Positions 9,504 to 17,915 of a stretch of 64,000 bases of DNA are shown in pieces. Numbering within the stretch: the stretch's first letter is position 1; the number at the start of each line of letters is the position of its first letter. The notes beneath the pieces are model-generated. The model saw only the letters and a list, made by a program, of their open reading frames with translations. It searched no databases and had not been told where the DNA came from. Source of the stretch: Novipirellula aureliae (GTDB lineage Bacteria > Planctomycetota > Planctomycetia > Pirellulales > Pirellulaceae); contig NZ_SJPY01000004.1 of the NCBI RefSeq assembly GCF_007860185.1, positions 410,656 through 474,655 of the forward strand. Reading direction: 5' to 3'. A program made the translations under genes and the position numbers.

Positions 9504-10250
9504 ATGAAGGAAAACTCACTCGTGATGCCGTGCCCTAAAGTACTATCGATTCAGGTCGGCCGACCGCAACACTTCGACGATGTCGACTCGCCAGCGAACC
9601 GCCCGATGAAACCATGGACGTCTGGCATCGTCAAACAACTCGTCAATGGCCCAGTAATGGTTCGCTGCACGAACATCGACGGCGACGAACAAGCGGACCT
9701 CGTTCATCATGGTGGCGTCGACAAAGCCGTGTTGGCCTATTCTGTGCTGCACTACGCTTTTTGGAAAACACAGCACCAGGAAGTTGAATGGCAAGCTGGA
9801 TGCTTTGGTGAAAACTTGACCCTCGATGGGGTCACCGAAGCGGACGTTTGTATTGGCGACCAGTTCGAAATCGGCTCCTGTGTGCTGCAGATTTCACAAC
9901 CGCGGCAACCATGTTGGAAACTATCACGACGTTGGAATCTTCCTAAACTTGCCGTTCAAGTTCAGCAAACGCGGCGGACCGGATGGTATCTTCGCGTGAT
10001 CAAAGAAGGTGTCATTGAAGCAGGCCAAACGATGCGATTGGTCGAGCGTCCCTATCCACGATGGACCATTGAGAAGGCAAATTCGATCATGTTCGCAAAG
10101 CCGCGTGATCCGGTTCAAGACCAGGCGTTGGCAGAATGCACAGCGTTATCCGCATCGTGGCGTGAGACACTGGGACAACGATCACTGCGTAGTAACGAAC
10201 AGATCCTCCAAAGCGAGAAAAGGCGGTTATCGGAGGATCCCTTTCGATGA
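9504..10250 (+). CDS. MOSC-domain protein, YiiM-like
   Basis: A 248-residue protein of the MOSC superfamily, which handles molybdenum cofactor and sulfur in molybdoenzyme-linked reactions. Visible family features are HHGGVDKAVLAY near residue 70, GCFGENLT (about 105), and QPRQPCWKL with the conserved Cys (about 137). A helical C-terminal part containing YPRWTIEKAN matches the 3-alpha domain of YiiM proteins, some of which reduce N-hydroxylated purines. The start is ATG 9504; ATG 9525 is an alternative. It is monocistronic, and no molybdoenzyme gene is adjacent, though moaC is 12 kb away. Confidence 0.88.
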   Translation: MKENSLVMPCPKVLSIQVGRPQHFDDVDSPANRPMKPWTSGIVKQLVNGPVMVRCTNIDGDEQADLVHHGGVDKAVLAYSVLHYAFWKTQHQEVEWQAGCFGENLTLDGVTEADVCIGDQFEIGSCVLQISQPRQPCWKLSRRWNLPKLAVQVQQTRRTGWYLRVIKEGVIEAGQTMRLVERPYPRWTIEKANSIMFAKPRDPVQDQALAECTALSASWRETLGQRSLRSNEQILQSEKRRLSEDPFR

Positions 10251-10409
10251 GGTCCGGATGTCGATGCTTCCGTTATCCCTCAACTTGAAGTGATCGAAAC
10301 GTTGCGGAGACACGTATCTTGCCCCAGTCAGCTGCGGCTGGAAGCCACAGCCACGTGATCCCGCACCCTAAAGTCAAATCTGGACAAAGCACGAGGGTCG
10401 CCAATCAAA

Positions 10410-11318
10410 CTAAAGTTTTCGCATTTTTAGTTTGCGGATTTCGGAGTCGGTTTGGTAGGAGGCGATGCCAAGAGGTTCGCACAAATCCATCTCCAATCGG
10501 GTGCTAAACTGGCGTTCTTCACGCGGTTGTGCAAAATGCAATTGGTCGTCGATCCAGTAAGAGATCGCCTTCTCATCCACGCGGACTCGGACGCGATACC
10601 AGCGATTCTTTTCGAATTCGATGTAACTGGTCGACGGATTTTCTGACGCGTCCGCTCCGTCGATGCTGCTCAGACCGACCACACCTCCACCCCAACCGCC
10701 AAGCACCAAACTGACGACGCTCTCTCCAACCGGGAAGGTCAGAGCACAAAAAAAATCATGACCATCGGTCCGCCGGGCTTCAAAAATAATTTCGTAATTT
10801 TCACGCAGTAGCGGCCCCGCCCAGCGGACGCCCGTGATGGGGTCTCCAGCGGCCAATTTGACGACGTTTCCTTTGATTTCGACGGCCCCCGCACCCGGAA
10901 AATCACTGATGACCCACGAATCCTTCAGCTCGGTCCAGTCGGTGGGCTTCCCGTTTGACGTCTTTTTTGCATCTTCTTTGTCAGCATCCTTCACCTGCGG
11001 TATCGCTACAACCGATCCAGAAGGTACATCGGATACATCCGTTTCGGTGGGGGTCTGCGCGGCTAGATCGCGAGCGGAACCCATGAACACAAGGCTGGAC
11101 AACGCTAGCAAAACAAGAAAACGCCACTGATCCCAAGGCCCACGCCGCAGTTTGACGGATCCCCAGGCTCCTGGCAGGGGGCCCAATCGATTGCAGGCAG
11201 CTTGCTGGCGAGCGTGGTGCTCGCGAAACCAGGGTCTGAGAAGCCGTGCGTGCCCAGACAGCAGTCGGGGAGCGAGTGGATGAAGAAAAAGTCGATTTTC
11301 GAGAGAGACTATTGCCAT
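10410..11318 (-). CDS. Secreted DUF1080/LamG-like protein
   Basis: A 302-residue protein. After an unusually long basic leader of about 65 residues there is a hydrophobic export segment (RFLVLLALSSLVFMGSA), an acidic/Lys-rich linker, then a C-terminal beta-sandwich domain of the DUF1080 (3-keto-disaccharide hydrolase-like) or concanavalin-like type: YEIIFEARRTDGHDFFCALT, a Gly-rich GGWGGGVVGL, and NRWYRVRVRVDE followed by a Trp-Ile-Asp turn. Such domains are common in planctomycete extracellular proteins, and most have unknown carbohydrate substrates. The true start may lie inside the leader, for example at a TTG before GPLPGAW, which would shorten the pre-signal region. It reads divergently from the VanZ-like gene. 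Confidence 0.68.
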   Translation of the reverse strand: MAIVSLENRLFLHPLAPRLLSGHARLLRPWFREHHARQQAACNRLGPLPGAWGSVKLRRGPWDQWRFLVLLALSSLVFMGSARDLAAQTPTETDVSDVPSGSVVAIPQVKDADKEDAKKTSNGKPTDWTELKDSWVISDFPGAGAVEIKGNVVKLAAGDPITGVRWAGPLLRENYEIIFEARRTDGHDFFCALTFPVGESVVSLVLGGWGGGVVGLSSIDGADASENPSTSYIEFEKNRWYRVRVRVDEKAISYWIDDQLHFAQPREERQFSTRLEMDLCEPLGIASYQTDSEIRKLKMRKL

Positions 11319-11360
11319 TTTTGTGCCGCTGGGCTTGATACACGAGGAAATGAGGTCAGT

Positions 11361-11855
11361 ATGTCAACGATTGAGTATTATCCGAATCAAGAAACAACCA
11401 TGCAATCGATCACAAGAAAAACGATTTTCGGCGTCCGGTTGGCCTTTGCCGCCCTCGTACTCTATTGGTTACTCATCTTTTTGGGCACCCATTTGCCGAC
11501 AAGGTCGATCGCGAATGTTCCGAAGATCAACGATAAGCTGATTCATTTTACCATGTTTGCCGGTCTCGGTTTCCTACTCTGTTACATCACAACGTCTCGA
11601 CGATTACTGCCTCGGTTCGGCCGCATTGTTGTCGTCGGGCTGATTTATGCGGCCGCCGACGAATGGTCGCAAGGCTTCGTTCGAGGCCGAACGACCGATG
11701 TTCACGATTTTCTTGCCGACGCCTGTGGTCTGATTGGTGCCGTGATTCTGTACGCAGTCATTCGATACTTGTACTATCGTTTTCGATATGGTTCTCAAAC
11801 ACCTCAGCCACCGTGTTTTTCTGGCAACATCCTCGTCGAGCCGACAGAGAGTTAG
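11361..11855 (+). CDS. VanZ-like membrane protein
   Basis: A 164-residue integral membrane protein of the VanZ-like family: about four hydrophobic segments with the family signatures DKLIHFTMFAGLGFLL and ADEWSQGFVRGRTTDVHDFLAD, the latter containing conserved acidic and Arg/His residues. VanZ confers low-level teicoplanin resistance in some Gram-positives; the role of distant homologues is unknown. I take ATG 11361 as start because GAGG lies six bases upstream; ATG 11400 (MQSITRK) is the other candidate. The next gene follows after 25 bases on the same strand, so the two are probably co-transcribed. Confidence 0.82.
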   Translation: MSTIEYYPNQETTMQSITRKTIFGVRLAFAALVLYWLLIFLGTHLPTRSIANVPKINDKLIHFTMFAGLGFLLCYITTSRRLLPRFGRIVVVGLIYAAADEWSQGFVRGRTTDVHDFLADACGLIGAVILYAVIRYLYYRFRYGSQTPQPPCFSGNILVEPTES

Positions 11856-11880
11856 TGGCTTGTCTACTCGATCCAAAATC

Positions 11881-12852
11881 ATGCGTGTTTTTGTTACCGG
11901 CGGGACCGGATTACTGGGAAACAATGTTCTACGGCAACTGGAAGCCGCTGGACATGAAAGCGTGGCTTTAGTCCGTCAACCCCCTGAGTCCAAAGTCTTT
12001 GCTGGACTGTCGACTCGTTTGGTCCACGGCGATTTGTTTTCGGAAGAGACGATCGATCGTGCGGTTGCCGATTGCGATGCCGTGGTCCACTCGGCAGCGC
12101 TCATTCATCTTGGCTGGACACGGCTTGCCGAATCGATGCGAATCAATCGCGATGGAACCAAGGCGATTGTCGACGCGTGCATCAAGTACGATCGCAAACT
12201 GTTGCATGTTGGAACGGTCGATTCGATCGCGATCGGATCGAAACGAGCCCCGGCGAACGAATCGACGCCGATGACCAGCTCGACACAAAACATTCCCTGT
12301 AGCTACGTCGTGAGCAAGAAAGCCAGCGTGGAAACGGTTCTCGATGGGGTCCGCCGCGGGCTGCGTGCGACGATCGTCCATCCCGGTTTCATGCTCGGCC
12401 CCTGGGATTGGAAGCCCAGTAGCGGACGAATGATTGTCGAAGTAAGCAAAGCGTGGCGTCCCTTCGCTCCACGCGGAGGAGCAAGTGTTTGCGACGTCCG
12501 TGATGTTGCCGCCGCGGTGATTGCGGGGATCGAGCATGCGTCTCAGGACGGTCGACAATATATCCTCGGCGGCCACAACATCACTTACTTTCAACTTTGG
12601 AAAGAGATTACTCGCCGTACCGGTACTCGCGGCCCGGTCACCCCGACGGGCCCCCTTGCCTTGTGGGTGGCAGGAATCGTCGGCGATTTCAAGACGCGAA
12701 TCACGAATCGCGAAAGCGATATCAACAGTGCCGCGATTCGTATGAGCAGCCTGTTCCATTGGTATGACAGCAGCCGAGCCGAAAACGAGCTCGGCTACCA
12801 GATTCGCGGGCTGGAGGAAACGCTTGATGACGCCATCCAGTGGATCTGCTAG
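11881..12852 (+). CDS. NAD(P)-dependent epimerase/reductase
   Basis: A 323-residue extended short-chain dehydrogenase, close in pattern to dihydroflavonol-4-reductase/NAD-dependent epimerase proteins. The start at ATG 11881 puts the dinucleotide-binding loop at the N-terminus (MRVFVTGGTGLLGNN). VVHSAALIHLGW follows, then HVGTVDSIAIGS and the catalytic SYVVSK (YxxxK), then HPGFMLGPWDWKPS. The frame is open 31 codons upstream, but that part is not family-like. The substrate is probably a nucleotide sugar or a small ketone/aldehyde; it cannot be fixed from sequence. Confidence 0.87.
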   Translation: MRVFVTGGTGLLGNNVLRQLEAAGHESVALVRQPPESKVFAGLSTRLVHGDLFSEETIDRAVADCDAVVHSAALIHLGWTRLAESMRINRDGTKAIVDACIKYDRKLLHVGTVDSIAIGSKRAPANESTPMTSSTQNIPCSYVVSKKASVETVLDGVRRGLRATIVHPGFMLGPWDWKPSSGRMIVEVSKAWRPFAPRGGASVCDVRDVAAAVIAGIEHASQDGRQYILGGHNITYFQLWKEITRRTGTRGPVTPTGPLALWVAGIVGDFKTRITNRESDINSAAIRMSSLFHWYDSSRAENELGYQIRGLEETLDDAIQWIC

Positions 12853-13172
12853 CATTTTCACTTTGGCTTGTCAATCGGCCTGGAACCGCAATTTCACCTG
12901 GCAAATGTCGCGGTTTTACCAATCAGCATCTCGATTCCAAAACTTTCTATGGAGCGAAAATTAACATTAAAGGTTGTGGTAACAATTAGATGCTCGTGTT
13001 TTGGGAGTCCCAGAATACCAAAACCCCTCCGCATGGTGGGTTGCGGCAAAAAGCGCGAATTGACAAACCGTAGCATTCTCGATCAACCTATCGAACGTTA
13101 GGAATCTGCAGCTTGGAAGATTTCCAACGACGAACAAAAAGTGACCAAGAACTAAATACCCCGAGAGTCTGA
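12853..13172. other. Intergenic region before rpe
   Basis: About 320 bases with no recognisable gene, RNA or strong repeat. It presumably carries the rpe promoter, but no clear motif could be assigned. Confidence 0.4.
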
Positions 13173-13898
13173 ATGTCCCGAGCGATGCTCGAAACGATCC
13201 GAGAAATGACACCCGCTATTTTGCCGAGCATTTTGTCAGGCGATTTCGGCGATATGAAATCGGAGATCCAACGGTTGACCGATGCCGGTGCTCCGATGTT
13301 TCACCTGGACGTCATGGATGGTCACTTCGTTCCCAACTTGACCTTCGGAATGCCGATGGTCGAAGGACTGAATCGGCACACGGAGTTGCCGCTTGACGTG
13401 CATTTGATGATTAGTGATCCGCTGCGATACGCCGAACCGATGGTGCGAGCGGGTGCGGATGTGTTGACGTTTCACGTCGAGGCGGTCGAGGATGCCGCTC
13501 ATGTGGCAAAGGCGTTTCGTGATCTCGATATTGTGGTTGGCGTTGCTTTGGATCCAGAAACGCCCATCCGTGACTTGGAACCCTGCATCGATTTCGTTGA
13601 CATGGTGTTGGTGATGAGTGTCAAAGCAGGGTTTGGCGGTCAATCGTTCGACCCCGTTTCGCTCGACAAGTTAAAACTGTTACGAGAAAACCATCCCGAT
13701 TTATTGCTACAGATTGACGGGGGCATCAATCCGGAAACGATTACCCAGGCCCGACAAGCAGGCTGTGATTTGTTCGTCGTTGGGTCTGCGATCGTTTGTA
13801 GTGAAGATTACCGTGCTGCTTACGCCGAATTGGATCAAGCGCTCAAAGCGGTAAGTCATTCAACCGATCAAACCAGGAAAGGACAGGAGAAATCATGA
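13173..13898 (+). CDS. rpe: Ribulose-phosphate 3-epimerase
   Basis: A TIM-barrel enzyme interconverting ribulose-5-phosphate and xylulose-5-phosphate in the pentose-phosphate pathway. All family blocks are visible: LPSILSGDFGDM, HLDVMDGHFVPNLTFG with the metal-binding His and Asp, DVHLMI, VMSVKAGFGGQSF, QIDGGIN and VVGSAI. The length of 241 residues fits, with a short extra tail. ATG 13173 is used; ATG 13206 (MTPAILPSILS) is closer to the usual family start. The stop overlaps the start of the next gene (ATGA), indicating translational coupling. Confidence 0.96.
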   Translation: MSRAMLETIREMTPAILPSILSGDFGDMKSEIQRLTDAGAPMFHLDVMDGHFVPNLTFGMPMVEGLNRHTELPLDVHLMISDPLRYAEPMVRAGADVLTFHVEAVEDAAHVAKAFRDLDIVVGVALDPETPIRDLEPCIDFVDMVLVMSVKAGFGGQSFDPVSLDKLKLLRENHPDLLLQIDGGINPETITQARQAGCDLFVVGSAIVCSEDYRAAYAELDQALKAVSHSTDQTRKGQEKS

Positions 13899-14479
13899 TG
13901 TTACGTGCTCCAGTGCTATCTCGTGTTTTAGTCATTCGACCTGGCGCGACCTCCTTTGACGACGAGCAACGAATCAAAGGTTCGCTCGACATGCCACTTA
14001 GTGATCAAGGCAGAGTCCAGGTCGATGCGATGGCGTCCGAATTGGCGGATGTCCCCGTGAAAACGATCTTCTCGGCTCCTTGTGAATCGGCGGTTGAGAC
14101 CGCAGAACGATTAGCCAAAGGACGCGACATTCGCGTCAAAGTACTCGATGGCTTAAAGAACATTGACCATGGTTTGTGGCATGGCAAGCTGATCGAAGAG
14201 ATGCGGCGGAACCAACCTCGCGTCTATCGAACGGGCCAGGAATGTCCCGACGATCTATGTCCGCCAGGCGGCGAGGCGATTCGTGACGCCCGAACCCGCG
14301 TCATGAAAACCGTCCGCAAAGTTGCTCGTAAGCATCACGACGAAATCGTCGCCGTTGTCGCTCCTGAGCCAATGGCGTCGATTATCCGCAGCTCCCTCAG
14401 CGGTCAACCACTGCTCAATCTTTGGCATCTGCAAACCGATTCTGCGAACTGGGATCTGGTCGAAACCGAAATTGCCTAG
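13895..14479 (+). CDS. Histidine-phosphatase-fold protein lacking catalytic residues
   Basis: A 194-residue protein with the layout of the histidine phosphatase (phosphoglycerate mutase-like) superfamily: N-terminal strand and signature, DMPLSDQGRVQ, a SAPCESAVETAERLA helix, and a late IVAVVAP strand followed by a helix. The signature RHG reads RPG (R15-P16-G17), so the catalytic His is Pro. The second His (VVSHG in active enzymes) is also Pro (P157). The Arg expected in the SPLxRAxxTA block is Ser (S65). Phosphatase activity is therefore unlikely; a binding or regulatory role is inferred. It is coupled to rpe by an ATGA overlap and shares a CTAG with the convergent fucokinase gene. Confidence 0.78.
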   Translation: MMLRAPVLSRVLVIRPGATSFDDEQRIKGSLDMPLSDQGRVQVDAMASELADVPVKTIFSAPCESAVETAERLAKGRDIRVKVLDGLKNIDHGLWHGKLIEEMRRNQPRVYRTGQECPDDLCPPGGEAIRDARTRVMKTVRKVARKHHDEIVAVVAPEPMASIIRSSLSGQPLLNLWHLQTDSANWDLVETEIA

Positions 14480-17439
14480 CTTCTTGTGACGCGGAGTCCT
14501 GTTGTCGAGATCGCCATGTCGACAAAACGGGCTCCTGCGTTTGGCGGGTCATTTTCTAAGTCGCGACGAATTCGCTCGGCGCTCTCCGCATCACGAGCGA
14601 TCATGTAGAGAAAACCTCCTCCACCCGCTCCGGACAATTTCAGTGAGCTACACATTGACTCGACTCGCTCGACCAGCTGTGAAACCTCCGCTGGATTGGT
14701 CCCCTCGTCGAGTCGCTGATTCAATTCCCAGCTACGACGAATGGAACGGTTGAAGACGCTCATGTCCGACCGCTGAGCGGCATCAAAACACTCCAAACTG
14801 TTCTCTCCAATCCGGTCCAGCACGCTCAAGCGGGCGGGGTCGTTGAGGAACATGCCTCGAACAATTTCACTAAGCACGTTATGAGCGACCCGCGTGATTC
14901 CGGTGTAGTACAGTAAACTTCGGGAGGTGAATTCTGGGGTGCGGAAGAAATCGGAGGGCAACCATCTAACGGCAGCCGCCTGGGACATGCCGGGCGTGGT
15001 TTGAATAAGTTTTGCTCCCGGCAGGATGCCCCCAAATTGGTCTTGCCAACCTCCGCCACTGCCAAGCATTTGCTCGACGGCGCTTACCCGAGCAACGATC
15101 TGGTGGGCGTCCCAGCCAAGACTACAAAGTTCGTTCAAGGCCCCGAGGACGGTTCCTGCCAATATGCTGCTGGTTCCCAGCCCCGACCCTTTCGGAATTG
15201 CGGCCAGCATCGACACGTCCAATCCACCGCCAAATCGCTCCAGTTGTCGCTGCAGCGATACGAACGCATCTCCATTGAAATGCGGGTGGAAACCAGCGAG
15301 CGCGACGGCTGCTTTGGCGACCGAAAACCCACTGCCAATTCCTCGGAAGCCGCCTACCTCTTCATAGCTTGTCAGCGTTTCCATGCTGCCTAAATCGATC
15401 GAACGAATGGTTATCTCTGGTTTTTCGCAGCGACGAGCAAACACTTGAACCGGCGGTTGGCCATTGAGGTCGAGCGCGATATTGACGACGCTCCCTCCAT
15501 GCTCGAGGCAATATGGCGGTGTGTCGGTCCAACCACCAGCCAAGTCAACTCTGGCAGGACTACGTGCCCAGACGATTTGGTCTTCGGCAAGGCGGCACTC
15601 CGGAACGACTCGTTCGCTGTGATAGGGTTCGACGATCGACCTTTCAAGTAAACCAAAACAGGCCGCCTGTTCGGCTAACCATGCCTGGTCACCACGATTC
15701 CGCAAAACCTCGGATCGAAACATGCGATTATGAACGGCCAAAATCAGATCTTCACTCTCGTCCCAGTATTCGGGCACGGCAGCGTCCGAATTCGCGTAGG
15801 TCGATGCGACATGGGCAAGATCCAAATTGTAAAAGACACTTCGATTCCCGTGAGATGCCATGATTGGCAGAATCGCTTCTCGCTTTGCGAGCCGTTCGGC
15901 GTAAACGCGATCGAGACGGGCATGATGCGCCAGTTCTCGGGCGGACAGCTTTCTCGCTTTTTGCCAAACCGAGCGTTGTTTTGTCGGCTGGTCGCTCGAG
16001 TCGACATCAACCATCCATTGCACAAAATCCCCATCCAACGATTCGATTTCGAAAACGGGAAATAACGCTGATTCCTGTAGATCGTCGTCGGCAGAAATCT
16101 CGGTCGCATCGAAATCAAGACCGCGATCCAAAAACCACTGCATCGCTGACCGCTCGAGCCAATGTGTATCAAGATGGGAGATTTTCCCGCGAAAGGCGTC
16201 GGAGAAACCGTAGACGCGAATGGCAACTTGAGTGTCCTCAATCGGCACGAAATCGAGGCAAATTCCCTCGGGTAGGTTTAAGCTCCATTCATTTTCTGGA
16301 ACCCCTGTGAGCATGTGCCGACGCGATAAGCTCCAGCAGGCAGGAACGTGACAGTTTTCAACCCAAAGCGACTCGTTTTGTTGCCGACGTAACGGCACGC
16401 CAAAATGGGCATCTTGAACAAATTGCCTAGGCTGCGCAAGTGAAGGAACAAGACCAAGCTCGGTATGATCTCGGACAATGGTCTGCAGATCGTACATCGA
16501 GTCGATCACATCCCCCGTCTTACCGAAATGGTAAAACTCGCCCTGCGACAGTGGTGCCACCGCCACCGACAATTCGGAGATCGTTTTGTCAAAGGCTTGT
16601 GGATTCTCCCCGAGGCGAAGTGCCCAGTGTCCGTACAGGTCACAAGGATGGGGATGCTCGGATCGATCGAATTTTGCTTCAGCCGCATCCCAGCCGCATT
16701 GCGTCATCAAACACTCGATGGCACGAGCGCTGAGTAGCCAAACGCCGACATCGATTAAAAACGCCGAATCTCGTGACCGATCTCGAATCTCATCAGGGTC
16801 CGGTTTCTGTAAAAAAGTCTGCAGTCGTTCGGGTTGGGCTTTCTCAACAAACATGACACCAAAGTTTGCGGCCATTTCAGGGTCGGCCCACATGCCAAGT
16901 AAGACCACGTCGGCATCCGGCAGGTTTGGAAGCGGACGAGTCGAGCGGAGCAGCACATCACCACTGGCGATCAACAAGCGAGCCTTACTGCCAGCTTGCT
17001 CAAAAACGGACCGTAGAAACGGTTCGTTGAAATCGAGCAACGTTTGCCCTAGACGCTGGCCGCGCGACCAGCGTAGCGTTGGAATCGGAATAAAGAGCTT
17101 TCCCGCGGCCGCATAAGCGGGAAGCCGCCGACTTTCACCGCCACCGTGAATCATGATCTGACGATGATCGGCAACCCACTGTGAAAGGGAGTCGGAATCG
17201 CTGTGCAGCCACGCCTGGTGAAGCACGTGAGCGGTACCACCGCCGGAGCCTAATTGAGTTTCAGCGGGGTCCGATGTCGAAAAACTGCGTCGTGCTACGT
17301 CAGGATGACAGATTTCAAGTTGGCTCACCATCTGAGGCGGCAACGAGAGGAGTAATTTGGGATCGAGTGACATTGCCGCGTTTGTCGGAAAGGATGAAGA
17401 AGAGGCGTTGGTTCCGCCATTTGGCGAGCGGCTGACCAT
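14476..17439 (-). CDS. fkp: Bifunctional L-fucokinase / fucose-1-phosphate guanylyltransferase
   Basis: A 987-residue two-domain enzyme resembling Fkp: the N-terminal part is the fucose-1-phosphate guanylyltransferase type (LGSGGGTAHVLHQ, IHGGGESRRLPAYAAAGKLF) and the C-terminal part is a GHMP sugar kinase (ARSPARVDLAGGWTDTPPYC, IPKGSGLGTSSILAG, LSGAGGGGFLYM). In Bacteroides the homologue converts L-fucose plus ATP and GTP to GDP-fucose for surface glycans; the same salvage role is inferred here. The start is ATG 17439, and ATG 17373 is also possible. It is convergent with the preceding gene, and the two stop codons overlap in CTAG. Confidence 0.92.
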   Translation of the reverse strand: MVSRSPNGGTNASSSSFPTNAAMSLDPKLLLSLPPQMVSQLEICHPDVARRSFSTSDPAETQLGSGGGTAHVLHQAWLHSDSDSLSQWVADHRQIMIHGGGESRRLPAYAAAGKLFIPIPTLRWSRGQRLGQTLLDFNEPFLRSVFEQAGSKARLLIASGDVLLRSTRPLPNLPDADVVLLGMWADPEMAANFGVMFVEKAQPERLQTFLQKPDPDEIRDRSRDSAFLIDVGVWLLSARAIECLMTQCGWDAAEAKFDRSEHPHPCDLYGHWALRLGENPQAFDKTISELSVAVAPLSQGEFYHFGKTGDVIDSMYDLQTIVRDHTELGLVPSLAQPRQFVQDAHFGVPLRRQQNESLWVENCHVPACWSLSRRHMLTGVPENEWSLNLPEGICLDFVPIEDTQVAIRVYGFSDAFRGKISHLDTHWLERSAMQWFLDRGLDFDATEISADDDLQESALFPVFEIESLDGDFVQWMVDVDSSDQPTKQRSVWQKARKLSARELAHHARLDRVYAERLAKREAILPIMASHGNRSVFYNLDLAHVASTYANSDAAVPEYWDESEDLILAVHNRMFRSEVLRNRGDQAWLAEQAACFGLLERSIVEPYHSERVVPECRLAEDQIVWARSPARVDLAGGWTDTPPYCLEHGGSVVNIALDLNGQPPVQVFARRCEKPEITIRSIDLGSMETLTSYEEVGGFRGIGSGFSVAKAAVALAGFHPHFNGDAFVSLQRQLERFGGGLDVSMLAAIPKGSGLGTSSILAGTVLGALNELCSLGWDAHQIVARVSAVEQMLGSGGGWQDQFGGILPGAKLIQTTPGMSQAAAVRWLPSDFFRTPEFTSRSLLYYTGITRVAHNVLSEIVRGMFLNDPARLSVLDRIGENSLECFDAAQRSDMSVFNRSIRRSWELNQRLDEGTNPAEVSQLVERVESMCSSLKLSGAGGGGFLYMIARDAESAERIRRDLENDPPNAGARFVDMAISTTGLRVTRS

Positions 17440-17452
17440 CGGCTGCCGGAGG

Positions 17453-17470
17453 GGATCTTGTTAAAGATCC
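17453..17470. repeat. GGATCTT palindrome (hairpin family B), copy 1
   Basis: The palindrome GGATCTTGTTAAAGATCC lies just upstream of the fucokinase start. Identical or near-identical copies occur at 27506, 27539, 27567 (inverted) and 41235, so it is a dispersed repeat rather than a gene-specific operator. Confidence 0.7.
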
Positions 17471-17598
17471 ACTACCTAAAACAGCTTCGAGATTACCGAC
17501 CGCTCGACTAATATACTCGCTGAAGAGGACGACTGCAGGCTCTGGACCGGCGGTGTGCCAATTTAATCGGTTACGAGGCGAAGAGATGGCTTCTAACG

Positions 17599-17714
17599 GC
17601 CTGCTGATTTAATCGGTTGGACTCGAATTATTGTTTAACGCCAAGCCATAGGCGACCGCTTATGGAAAAGCTGACGCCTTCGGCTAAGCGTTAAACGATT
17701 AAATCAGCAGGCCG
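17599..17714. repeat. 116-bp palindromic MITE-like element, copy 1
   Basis: Perfect 18-nt terminal inverted repeats, GGCCTGCTGATTTAATCG and its reverse complement, enclose a second perfect inverted pair (GTTTAACGC / GCGTTAAAC) and an inner stem with CCATA/TATGG. A copy of the same length lies in the opposite orientation at 38332-38447. The element encodes no protein. The left flank (about 17560) has a further ATTTAATCGGTT fragment. The right end abuts a broken sulfatase start. Confidence 0.85.
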
Positions 17715-17853
17715 CTAGCCACCGGTCGCCGGCCCCCAGACCATCGCAAAAGAGTAGACCACATTGGGCTTGCTAGCCTGGCCGATCGCCGGCGAAGCCC
17801 AAACCGATACCGCGACGACACCAACAAGAAAAGAGAGCGTGAAGAACTTACAT
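17715..17853 (-). pseudogene. 5' fragment of a sulfatase gene
   Basis: On the minus strand from ATG 17853, ignoring one extra T directly after the ATG, the translation reads a signal peptide MKFFTLSFLVGVVAVSVWAS followed by PAIGQASKPNVVY. This is the typical start of planctomycete sulfatases (signal peptide, then PNVVxILADDLGYGD). After NVVYSFA, a one-base shift restores DGLGAGD, matching the metal-binding block. The frame ends where the 116-bp element begins, and no remaining sulfatase sequence (such as CxPSR) was found downstream. The fragment is thus frameshifted twice and truncated; identification rests on the short start only. Confidence 0.5.
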
Positions 17854-17869
17854 GGAGATTCCGATCGAT

Positions 17870-17915
17870 GTGTCGGCCTCTGGCCTGAAAACGTGTCGGC
17901 CTCTGGCCTGAAAAC
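17870..17915. repeat. 23-bp direct repeat, two copies
   Basis: Two adjacent copies of a unit containing TCGGCCTCTGGCCTGAAAAC, separated only by GTG. Each includes a small GGCCTCTGGCC palindrome. They lie upstream of the sulfatase fragment. Confidence 0.7.
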
